From an uncultured Oscillospiraceae bacterium (GTDB lineage Bacteria; Bacillota; Clostridia; Oscillospirales; Oscillospiraceae), in assembly GCA_944385415.1 (NCBI GenBank), contig CALWXC010000006.1, positions 1 to 64,000 on the forward strand: a stretch of DNA of 64,000 nt, written 5' to 3'. Both the position numbers and the translations under genes were made by a program. The notes below the pieces were generated by a model, which made no database searches, was not told where the DNA came from, and saw only the letters and a list, made by a program, of their open reading frames with translations. Shown in pieces: positions 7,449-14,285 of this stretch (its first letter is position 1; each line of letters starts with the position of its first letter).

Positions 7449-8329
7449 GACATAAAAAAGGCTTTTATGAGGTGGCTCCTGTAGCCGGTTTCATCGCACG
7501 GCAGGACTGGACGCACACGATGGAACGAGCCGAGCGAAACGGCCTCTCTCTCCAGTCCCAAAAAGGAAGCACCGGGCTGCTGTTCTCCGTGAGAATCCTC
7601 GCTCCCATTTTAGATGGAGGGCTGCGGCATATCGTTCTGGCAGCGATCCAGTACAGTCTGGGGCGGAGCACCTATATGCTCAGCATAGTTGCGGAATTCA
7701 CCTGCCGGAACCTGCGCCGTCTGGACGAAGCTACCCGTTCCACCGCTGTGGCAGAGATTCGCGCACATTTAAACCGATATGGAGAACAGGAGCCATATCC
7801 TCGATTGTGGCACAGCCTGAGTCGGGTGCTCACATCTGGCAAAATCAAAGAAGACGATAGGAGGAAGGAAAGGATGCCGATTTTACAACCTCTGGAAAGC
7901 ATGGAACGCATCTCACGCCAAGCACTGGCAGATGACCTGGACACCGTGCTGGAAAGGATAAGCCGCGAGGACATTGGGCTGGTGATCACCGACGAAGGCA
8001 AAGACGACTTGGTTCTCTGCCCTGCCTCCTGGTTCAATCTTGACTATGTGGACGATTTTTCCTGCGTCATCAACAGCGCCCTCCGTTATGCCATGCGTAC
8101 CGAAGATGAGGAGAGTGCGGCGGTCATTCAGTACGCCCGCCGCCACTACCAGCTGTTCGATGACAAGACGCTGTCGGTGGCCGTCGCCGATCTGGAGCGG
8201 GAACTGAACCAGCCGATGGCGCCCCTCAAACAACCGCAGGTCTGGAAGGAGCTCCAGGAGCTGTTCCGGCAGCGGCTGGACGAGTTACGGAAGGAAGCTT
8301 CGGAAGGCGAGGAAACGCACCATGGATGA
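7445..8329 (+). CDS. Two-part protein: unknown N-terminal half plus Phd/YefM-like C-terminal half
   Basis: A 294-residue open frame starting at GTG 7445, overlapping the previous stop. The first half (1-140) is unfamiliar. From residue 144 the sequence MPILQPLESMERISRQALAD, then DTVLERISREDIGLVIT and DDLVLCPASWF, looks like the Phd/YefM antitoxin fold. The ATG of that residue (7874) has its own strong AGGAGG at 7859-7864, nine bases away, so a separate 151-residue protein may be made. This could be a read-through fusion of two former genes or a gene with an internal start. The 3' end overlaps the next gene by eight bases. Confidence 0.7.
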   Translation: MRHKKGFYEVAPVAGFIARQDWTHTMERAERNGLSLQSQKGSTGLLFSVRILAPILDGGLRHIVLAAIQYSLGRSTYMLSIVAEFTCRNLRRLDEATRSTAVAEIRAHLNRYGEQEPYPRLWHSLSRVLTSGKIKEDDRRKERMPILQPLESMERISRQALADDLDTVLERISREDIGLVITDEGKDDLVLCPASWFNLDYVDDFSCVINSALRYAMRTEDEESAAVIQYARRHYQLFDDKTLSVAVADLERELNQPMAPLKQPQVWKELQELFRQRLDELRKEASEGEETHHG

Positions 8330-8546
8330 AAAGCAATATGAGCTCGTGGAAATCCAAGTAGATGCGGAACTTCTGGAGCAGCTGGAAGCGGTAATCGCCC
8401 CGATGGGGCTGACGCCAGAAATGTTGGCTGTGAAGTTCTTCGAGTTCTGCGTCGATCCCGCTACTCAGGAGTTGGCCATCACCTTGCTTCTGAAATGGAA
8501 AGCCGAACAGGAAGCGGAGGGGGAGAATCTGGGAGGGGGACTTTAA
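8322..8546 (+). CDS. Small RelB/DinJ-like hypothetical protein
   Basis: A 74-residue protein, acidic, one compact helical domain: VEIQVDAELLEQLEAVIAP then GLTPEMLAVKFFEFCV. The strand-helix-helix order recalls ribbon-helix-helix antitoxins such as RelB/DinJ, but no toxin partner of known type follows. It overlaps the previous gene by eight bases and shares TAATG with the next one, so it is part of a translationally coupled chain. Confidence 0.65.
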   Translation: MDEKQYELVEIQVDAELLEQLEAVIAPMGLTPEMLAVKFFEFCVDPATQELAITLLLKWKAEQEAEGENLGGGL

Positions 8547-8857
8547 TGCTGTCCAAGGAAACCTTCTGTGAAGCCCTGCGAAAGATTCAAGCGCAAAAGG
8601 ATCGAGATGAACAGTTCAGTAAGGCACTCACCCTGATGCGAGACGGACATTTCGTATTTGAGGGCGGAGCGCCGCTTCTTGCCGCCTTGCTGGATGTACT
8701 GAAGGAAGCGGTCAACGACCAGTACGACTATATCAGCTGGTGGCTTTACGATGCCGCCCCGGACTATGAAGTCTGGACCGATGATGAAAAAACTAAGTGG
8801 TGCCTGAAGGAACCGGAAGCCCTGTATGATTTCATCCGGGATGAATGTCAGGGCTGA
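8546..8857 (+). CDS. Small hypothetical protein of the mobile-element operon
   Basis: A 103-residue protein starting at ATG 8546 inside the TAATG overlap, with GGGAGGGGG just upstream. It contains a Trp/Tyr-rich segment (DQYDYISWWLYDAAPDYEVW) and ends DFIRDECQG. No membrane segment or known motif. As the partner translated directly after a RelB-like small protein it could be the second half of a two-gene unit, but it has no recognisable RelE fold. Function unknown. Confidence 0.7.
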   Translation: MLSKETFCEALRKIQAQKDRDEQFSKALTLMRDGHFVFEGGAPLLAALLDVLKEAVNDQYDYISWWLYDAAPDYEVWTDDEKTKWCLKEPEALYDFIRDECQG

Positions 8858-8899
8858 GCGGTAGCTTCTTCCTAAATTCGTTCAAGGAGGTCAAATCAG

Positions 8900-9289
8900 A
8901 TGCCTTAGTGCTGCCTTTACTGCCGGGTGGATGGAGCGTCCACGGAAAGCAACCGTCTCGCCATGAACCAGCAGCTTACCGCACTCCGAAGCCTCGCCGG
9001 CCAGCTTGGCTTTTCGATTTCCGCAGAGATGCTCCAATATGAGAGCGGCTTGGACGCAAACCGACAGAGCATTCGAACGCTGATCCGTGATGCACGACAT
9101 GGAGTCTATGACCGTGTGCTGGTGATGAACGGCGACCGTCTGGCTCGTGACGCCGAAGGTTTGGCGGCGATTGGAGAAAAGTTGACCGCAGCAGGAGTCC
9201 GGGTCTATTGCCCAGATGGCGAAATTGATCTGGCCCCCGCATATTCTCATGGTTATTTCCGGGTGGCAACGATGGAACAGACCATGTGA
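8900..9289 (+). pseudogene. Resolvase-fold recombinase-like gene with an amber codon at position 3
   Basis: AAGGAGG (8884-8890) leads to ATG 8900, but the third codon is TAG. Beyond it the frame is open: CCLYCRVDGASTESNRLAMN, then RTLIRDARHGVYDRVLVMNG and DRLARDAEGLAAIG, which is the fold of a serine-resolvase N-terminal domain. The catalytic serine position in YCRVS reads YCRVD. Translation could only start internally, for instance at GTG 8927, which would remove the first strand. Either a point mutation killed the gene or an unusual initiation is used. The frame ends at 9289, about 50 bp before the break in the acyltransferase gene. Confidence 0.65.
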
Positions 9290-9344
9290 TTGGGAAAAGT
9301 TCCCGTCCCACCTCTCTTCCACGGCCAAAGAAAATGCGGTATAA

Positions 9345-9944
9345 TACCCCTATCTGGCCGACAGCATCTCCGCGTTCTGGCGGCGGTGGCACATGACATT
9401 GGGGCAGTGGTTCCGGAATTATCTTTACATTCCTCTGGGCGGGAGCCGGGCGGGGCGGCTGCGGCTGGTCCGGAATCTCCTGATCGTCTGGGTGTGCACC
9501 GGGCTGTGGCATGGCGCTGCCTGGAATTTCGCCCTGTGGGGCCTTTATTATGGTTGTCTGCTGACTCTGGAAAAGCTGTGGCTGGGCCCAGTTCTGGCAC
9601 GCCTGCCCGGTATAGTCCGGCATGGTTACACCCTGCTGGCAGTGGGCGTTGGCTGGGTGCTGTTTGCCTGCGGGAACTGGACAGAGATTGAAAGCTTCCT
9701 GCGGTCTCTGTTTGTCCCTGGGGGACAGGATGGGATTGCTTTTTCAACACAGATGATGGCAATTCTGGCGGTGGGAGTCCTTGCGGCGACACCGGCTCCG
9801 GCTAAGGTGGTTGCAACGGTTGTAAAGCGGTTTCCCCGCCTGTTGTTGCCGCTGTCCGCCGTGGTCTACAGCGGCGTAACGGCGCTGTCCATTGCCTGTA
9901 TGGTGGGGGCCACCTATCAGCCGTTTCTGTATTTCCGATTTTGA
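9345..9944 (+). pseudogene. 3' half of an MBOAT O-acyltransferase gene (AlgI/DltB type)
   Basis: The frame opens directly after a TAA (9342-9344) with YPYLADSISAFWRRWHMTLG, the signature of AlgI/DltB-type membrane-bound O-acyltransferases, including the conserved RRWH histidine. It continues WFRNYLYIPLGGSRAG and CTGLWHGAAWNFALWG (second conserved His) and then several membrane helices. About 250-300 N-terminal residues expected for the family (roughly 460-520 aa) are absent. The break coincides with the end of the mobile-element segment. An ATG at 9393 exists but would lack the first motif. The protein is therefore probably non-functional. Confidence 0.8.
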
Positions 9945-9955
9945 GGGGGGCGTTT

Positions 9956-10216
9956 ATGAAAGCTTGGAAACACTTGATCCCAATTTTATTTCCCGTAATT
10001 TTAATTGTACTGCTGGGTATCGGAGCCATTGTGCTGCCGGACCACACGTTTTCCACTGCGGAAATGCGGTATCTCAGACAGTTTCCAAGCTGGTCATGGG
10101 AAAAGGCGGTGACAAGGGAGTACAGTATACAGATGGAGGAGTACTGCTCCGATCAGTTTCCGCTACGGGACTTCTGGATTGATATTGCTCAACGCTTATT
10201 ACCGGCAAGTCCGTAA
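9956..10216 (+). pseudogene. Truncated DHHW-type partner of the MBOAT gene
   Basis: The ATG at 9956 follows a GAGGGGGG ribosome site 12 bp after the MBOAT stop. The 86-codon product has an N-terminal membrane helix (LIPILFPVILIVLLGIGAIV) and then EEYCSDQFPLRDFW, the start of DHHW proteins, SGNH-like partners that normally exceed 350 residues and help MBOATs acylate surface polymers. It then runs to a stop (LLPASP). In the +1 frame from 10185 the sequence NAYYRQVRNKMRLPEKYS follows, which could be the true C-terminus after an internal deletion. The cassette is thus doubly damaged. Confidence 0.65.
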
Positions 10217-10247
10217 CAAAATGCGGCTGCCTGAAAAATACAGCAGG

Positions 10248-10283
10248 AAACGCCGCTGCATCTTTGGGGGTGCAGCGGCGTTT
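10248..10283. terminator. Hairpin between the MBOAT remnant and the SGNH hydrolase
   Basis: A 13-bp perfect stem (AAACGCCGCTGCA at 10248-10260, its complement at 10271-10283) with a ten-base loop lies between convergent genes. T-tracts are poor on both sides, so it may be a bidirectional, weak terminator. Confidence 0.6.
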
Positions 10284-10302
10284 GTAAAAAATTGTGGGGA
10301 GC

Positions 10303-10938
10303 TCAGTCCAGAATTTCGCGGATTTTGGCCTCCATAGCCTCGGCAATGCGGGCGTGGTTTTCTCGGTCGTAATGGAGTCCGTCCAGGGGCGAGGCCTCCG
10401 CGAAGGCGCCCACGTTGATAAAATGGACGCCGCAGCGGTTGGCCACATCCTGAACCAGCGGCGCCAGGGAAGCGGATTCGGCGCTGCGGTCTCCGATAAT
10501 CTCTCCCAGGCAGGTCCGGGGACGCAGCGGGGCAGGGCAGGCCAACAGAATTTCAAAGGGCTTCGGAGAGACGCCGTTGGTTATGGACTGGGCGGTTCGG
10601 ACCAGCCGGTCCAGGCTGATGGCCACTTCGGAAGCGGTCACATGGAATCGCTGCTTGAAATCGTTGGTACCCAGCATGAGAATCACCAAATCCAGCGGGG
10701 TATGGGAGGCGATGCAGCTGGGCAGATGGCGGATGCCGCACTTGTCGCCTTCGACGGGGTCCTCCCATACGGTGGTACGGCCGCACAGTCCTTCCTCAAT
10801 AATGTGATAGCCAGGACCCAGCCGCTGGGCCAGAATGCCGGTCCAGCGCTCCTGCCGGGGGTACCGGCCCAGGCCCTCGGGGCTCTCGCCGTAGGTATTG
10901 GAATCGCCGAAACAGAGAATGTTTTTTTCCACAGTCAT
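10303..10938 (-). CDS. SGNH/GDSL hydrolase
   Basis: A 211-residue esterase-type hydrolase with the four SGNH blocks: GDSNTYG (nucleophile S) near 11-17, GLCGRTT (oxyanion Gly) near 50, GTND near 90-93, and DGLHYD near 187-192 carrying the Asp-His pair. No signal peptide, so it is cytosolic. The spacing and the GDSNTYG form recall the arylesterase-type GDSL enzymes; the natural substrate is not predictable. It is a single gene with convergent neighbour upstream of it and its own short leader; a bidirectional terminator at 11026-11066 separates it from the pyrophosphatase gene. Confidence 0.88.
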   Translation of the reverse strand: MTVEKNILCFGDSNTYGESPEGLGRYPRQERWTGILAQRLGPGYHIIEEGLCGRTTVWEDPVEGDKCGIRHLPSCIASHTPLDLVILMLGTNDFKQRFHVTASEVAISLDRLVRTAQSITNGVSPKPFEILLACPAPLRPRTCLGEIIGDRSAESASLAPLVQDVANRCGVHFINVGAFAEASPLDGLHYDRENHARIAEAMEAKIREILD

Positions 10939-11025
10939 TTCCTCGCTTTCCAGGGCCGCAACGGCTCTTTTTTCTGTATGCTATCAAACGGGAAGAGTAC
11001 AGTCAAGGGGGATTGCAGCCCCAAC

Positions 11026-11066
11026 AAAAAATACGCCCTGCGGACCATTCCGCAGGGCGTATTTTT
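11026..11066. terminator. Bidirectional terminator
   Basis: A 17-bp stem (AAAAATACGCCCTGCGG and its complement) around ACCATT gives A/T tracts on both sides. It can end the minus-strand pyrophosphatase transcript. Confidence 0.9.
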
Positions 11067-11083
11067 CAATACAGGAAAGGGGA

Positions 11084-12694
11084 TTAGCCCCACAGGGCCG
11101 ACAGCATGGGAACAATCTGCTTTTTCCGGGAGATGATCTTGGGCAGGAAGCACTCCTCGTTGCGGGGGTCCACATTGAAGGCGTGGCGCACGGCTTCTTC
11201 GTCACCCAGGTACAGGAGATGGGAACCGGCCAGCAGCACGTCGGTGAGCATCAGAATCACCAGACCGTAGCCGTGCTGTTTCTGCTGCTCCGCCATGGCT
11301 TGCAGGAACTCCTCCCGGCGGCTGATCAGCAGGTGGGAATCCACACAGGTGATCTGACCCACGGCCAGATAGTGACCGGCGATGTGGAATTCCTTGAAAT
11401 CGGACAGCAGCAGCTCCTCGGCGGAGCGGTCGCCCACGTTGCCGGCGGAGAACACCACCTGACCCAGATCTTCCAACGTCACACCGGCGATGCGAGCCAT
11501 ACGCTGGGCCATGCGGCGGTCCCGGTCCGTGGCGGTGGGGGATTTAAAGAGAACCGTATCGGAGATGATGGCGGCGGCCATGAGACCGGCCAAACTCTTG
11601 GATGGCATCAGGCCGCGCTCCTGGTACATGCTGGCCACAATGGTGGCGGTGCTGCCCACGGGTTCATTGCGGAAATGGATGGGGCCGCCGGTCTGGATAT
11701 CGGCCAGCCGGTGGTGGTCGATGATCTCCAGAATCTCGGCCTGATCGAGGCCGGGCACCGATTGGGCGAACTCGTTGTGGTCCACCAGCACCACACGCTT
11801 GCGCCGGGGGCGAATCATATGGTAACGGGACAGGGTGCCGACGACCTTATCGGCCTCGTCCAGAATGGGGTAGCTGCGGTAACGGCTGCGCAGCACGATC
11901 TCCCGCACATCGTCGAGAAAATCGTCCAGATGGACGTGCTCCAGATCGTGGCTGCGGCAGATGCGTTCCACGGGCATGGCCTGGAACAGCAGATGGGACA
12001 CGCGGCAGGCGTCCAGGGGCGTGTTGAGGATGCAGGTGCTTTCGTAGCGGTCCACGTCCAGGTCCTCCGGCAGTTGGGCCTGACAGAGAATGATACAGCT
12101 GACACCGGCTTCCAGCGCGGCGCGGACCATTTCCGGCTGCTGGCCGCAGAGGAAAATGGTCTCTTTTTTCAGCTCCATGGTGGTGACGCCAGGCAGGGCC
12201 GCCACCACTTCACCGGTGACGGTGTCGATGAGGTTACTGCCCTCGCCCACCAGATGGCCCTCCAGAACGCTGAGGAGATTGAAGACGGGGACGTTTTCCA
12301 GATAGGGCTCTGAGGCAAAATTCATGTCGTGCTTGGCTACGTCCGTGGGCGACAGCATTCCATAGAGGGTGCCGTCCTCCCGGGAGATGGGAATGGCCGG
12401 GGCCGTCTGCTCCTGCAGCGCCTCCCAGGCACTGCGGATGGGCACCGCCTGGTGCATGACCGGCGGCGTATCGTAATCCAGATCGCGGATCTGTGTGCGG
12501 ACAGTATGGATATGGACCGGCGGCTCCATGCCGAAGCGGTCCAAAATGCGGCGGGTTTCATCGCTGATGTGGCCCAGTCGGGCGGCCACATATTCACGGT
12601 CGCCAATGGCGTTGCGCAGGGCGGCGTAGGCCATGGCCGAGACGATGGAGTCGGTATCGGGGTTGCGGTGGCCGGTTACATAAATCGGTTCCAT
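11084..12694 (-). CDS. ppaC: Manganese-dependent inorganic pyrophosphatase with CBS-DRTGG regulatory insert
   Basis: A 536-residue family II pyrophosphatase (DHH superfamily) that hydrolyses PPi to phosphate in the cytosol. The active-site series is visible: GHRNPDTDSI at 8-17, then after the insert VLVDHNE near 295, EIIDHHR near 318-324, and a C-terminal DHHA2 domain ending in the SRKK motif (517-520). Between the first and second DHH motifs lie two CBS motifs with a DRTGG-like domain (about 65-290), as in clostridial and Desulfitobacterium CBS-PPases that are inhibited by AMP and activated by ATP or diadenosine polyphosphates. Length matches that class. It has its own promoter (12762-12790) and terminator. 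Confidence 0.93.
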   Translation of the reverse strand: MEPIYVTGHRNPDTDSIVSAMAYAALRNAIGDREYVAARLGHISDETRRILDRFGMEPPVHIHTVRTQIRDLDYDTPPVMHQAVPIRSAWEALQEQTAPAIPISREDGTLYGMLSPTDVAKHDMNFASEPYLENVPVFNLLSVLEGHLVGEGSNLIDTVTGEVVAALPGVTTMELKKETIFLCGQQPEMVRAALEAGVSCIILCQAQLPEDLDVDRYESTCILNTPLDACRVSHLLFQAMPVERICRSHDLEHVHLDDFLDDVREIVLRSRYRSYPILDEADKVVGTLSRYHMIRPRRKRVVLVDHNEFAQSVPGLDQAEILEIIDHHRLADIQTGGPIHFRNEPVGSTATIVASMYQERGLMPSKSLAGLMAAAIISDTVLFKSPTATDRDRRMAQRMARIAGVTLEDLGQVVFSAGNVGDRSAEELLLSDFKEFHIAGHYLAVGQITCVDSHLLISRREEFLQAMAEQQKQHGYGLVILMLTDVLLAGSHLLYLGDEEAVRHAFNVDPRNEECFLPKIISRKKQIVPMLSALWG

Positions 12695-12761
12695 AGAATG
12701 TGTCCTTTCTTTGCCGTCGCCTTGACGGTTGATGCTTTTACAGATGGGTGGATGCGTTAGA

Positions 12762-12790
12762 AGTATACCATCCCTCTAACTTTTTTACAA
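12762..12790 (-). promoter_or_regulatory. Sigma-A promoter of the pyrophosphatase gene
   Basis: On the minus strand TTGTAA (12785-12790) and TATACT (12762-12767) are separated by exactly 17 bp, about 70 bp upstream of the start codon. Confidence 0.75.
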
Positions 12791-12982
12791 GTATTCCACA
12801 GGGAAGATTTTGGATACCTCGTCTTTTTTGGATTGCATCCTTGCATAACCGGATGGATTTGCTTGCACTTTTTTTACATGGAATCTTTATGATATGTAAA
12901 CAGATGCGATGGAGAATATCTGTAGATTTTGTCAAAATATTGAGAGAAAGACGGGAGTTTAACGTATAATATCGAAAATAAA

Positions 12983-13011
12983 TTGACGGTTTCAGGGAAA
13001 CGTGGTACAAT
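12983..13011 (+). promoter_or_regulatory. Sigma-A promoter reading into the structured region at 13018
   Basis: TTGACG (12983-12988), 17-bp spacer, TACAAT (13006-13011). No convincing coding sequence follows for 250 bp; the downstream exonuclease gene has a separate promoter. Confidence 0.75.
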
Positions 13012-13017
13012 ATTTTG

Positions 13018-13207
13018 CAGGAATAATGACGAATTTTCTGCAAACTATTTTACAGAGAAAAGAGAAACGGACACGCAATGGTTACCAGGGAGGTTTCCAA
13101 TGTGGCTGCATCGCGGCGCATTGCCCTCCGGTTGCTGCAATCGGACAGGTTTGCAGCGGGCGCGCTGCTGAGGTCGGGAGTGCAGAGATCACCCCGACCC
13201 TGTATTT
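13018..13207 (+). ncRNA. Candidate structured small RNA
   Basis: Downstream of a strong promoter the sequence is packed with perfect hairpins. One has outer arms at 13085-13093 and 13124-13131 (CCaGGGAGG with CCCTCCGG) and inner arms at 13098-13104 and 13117-13123. A second pairs 13134-13140 with 13151-13157 (GCTGCAA with TTGCAGC). A third pairs 13172-13178 with 13193-13199 (GGTCGGG with CCCGACC), followed by CTGTATTTTCC. The second overlaps an alternative hairpin (GCAGCG with CGCTGC at 13154-13169). Short open frames here have no supported coding signature. I do not recognise the family; it is not an obvious 6S RNA. Confidence 0.45.
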
Positions 13208-13218
13208 TCCGCATTTTG

Positions 13219-13247
13219 TTGCCCCAACATGGAATTTGTGATATGAT
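13219..13247 (+). promoter_or_regulatory. Promoter of the DnaQ-like exonuclease gene
   Basis: TTGCCC (13219-13224), 17 bp, TATGAT (13242-13247), followed by AAGGAG at about 13263 and the ATG at 13276. Confidence 0.7.
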
Positions 13248-13275
13248 GGTTCCATTGTGTGTAAGGAGTTAAACG

Positions 13276-14244
13276 ATGCAGTATATCATTTTGGACATGG
13301 AATGGAACCAGGCGTGGCCCGGGTCGTCGGCGGCCCGGCAGGGCATTGCGCCCCATGGGGAGATCATTCAGATCGGCGCCGTGCGGCTGCTGGCCGACCG
13401 GACGGTGGCCGATGAATTTCAGATTCTGATCCGGCCCAAATTCATCCGCAAGCTCAACAAGCGGGTCAGCAAGCTGACCGGTATCCAGGAGTCCCAGCTC
13501 AAGGCCGAGGGCGTCTCCTTTCCCGAAGCGGTGGAGCGGTTCCGCAGCTGGTGCGGGGAGGACTGCACGTTCCTCACCTGGGGCTTTGACGATGTGACGG
13601 TGCTGCGGGAAAATCTGGCCCTCCACGATCTGCCCGCCGACTGGGCATTGCCCTGGTATAACGCCCAGATGATTTTCAATGCCCAGACCGATGGCGCTAC
13701 CAATCAGCGGGCCTTAAAGACGGCCCTGGAACTGCTGCGCATCGTTCCCACCCGTCCGGCCCATGACGCCCTGGGCGATGCCTACCACACGGCGCTGATC
13801 TGCGCCCGGCTGGACCTGGAGCGGGGCGTGGCCGAGTACCGCTGGGCCATGGAAGCCCACGAAAACGGGTTCCACGGTGCGGAGCTGCCCGGCTGCATTG
13901 CCCGGCGGGTCTACCGGGGCTATGCCGACAAACGGGCGGCCATGGGAGCCATGGCCGGGGCGGAAAACCTCTGCCCCCACTGTGAAAAGCCCATGAAGGC
14001 CGGGGAGTGGATTTCCCAGCCGGGACGGCGGTACATGAACCTGTCCACCTGCGATGACCACGGCAATTTCCTGGTCCGAATCCGGCTCCAGCAGGACGGC
14101 GACGGCATCCGTGTCAGCAAACTGCTGTATGAGAGGACCTCGGAAGCGGCCAAAGCCTACGAGAAGGCCGCCGCGTCGGCTCGGCCCCGCCGCCGTCATC
14201 GCCGCCGGAAAAAAACGGCGGCCCCGGTGAAACCGGAATCCTGA
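13276..14244 (+). CDS. DnaQ-like 3'-5' exonuclease domain protein with C-terminal zinc ribbon
   Basis: A 322-residue cytosolic protein. The N-terminal DEDDh exonuclease fold shows Exo I (ILDMEWNQ, D7 and E9), Exo II in the WGFDD region near 110, and Exo III with HDALGDAYHT near 167-176. A Cys pair pattern (CPHCEKPM near 229, then LSTCDDHG) suggests a small zinc ribbon, and the last 25 residues are strongly basic (RPRRRHRRRKK), likely for nucleic-acid binding. The family includes Pol III proofreading subunits and RNase T/KapD-like trimming enzymes; the substrate here is undetermined. It is a single gene with its own promoter and a bidirectional terminator. Confidence 0.85.
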   Translation: MQYIILDMEWNQAWPGSSAARQGIAPHGEIIQIGAVRLLADRTVADEFQILIRPKFIRKLNKRVSKLTGIQESQLKAEGVSFPEAVERFRSWCGEDCTFLTWGFDDVTVLRENLALHDLPADWALPWYNAQMIFNAQTDGATNQRALKTALELLRIVPTRPAHDALGDAYHTALICARLDLERGVAEYRWAMEAHENGFHGAELPGCIARRVYRGYADKRAAMGAMAGAENLCPHCEKPMKAGEWISQPGRRYMNLSTCDDHGNFLVRIRLQQDGDGIRVSKLLYERTSEAAKAYEKAAASARPRRRHRRRKKTAAPVKPES

Positions 14245-14252
14245 ACAACAAG

Positions 14253-14281
14253 CAAGGCACGCCCACGGGCGTGCCTTGTTG
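14253..14281. terminator. Bidirectional terminator between convergent genes
   Basis: CAAGGCACGCC and GGCGTGCCTTG form a perfect 11-bp stem with a four-base loop and short T/A flanks (AACAA and TTGTT). Confidence 0.8.
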
Positions 14282-14285
14282 CGCT

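Noticed and set aside
12983..13207. 6S RNA identity for the structured region
   Set aside because: The fold is several separate hairpins, without the single long stem and central open bubble of 6S RNA.
13078..13272. Short open frames in the gap before the exonuclease gene
   Set aside because: Translations look random and overlap perfect hairpins and the exonuclease promoter; a structured RNA explains the region better.
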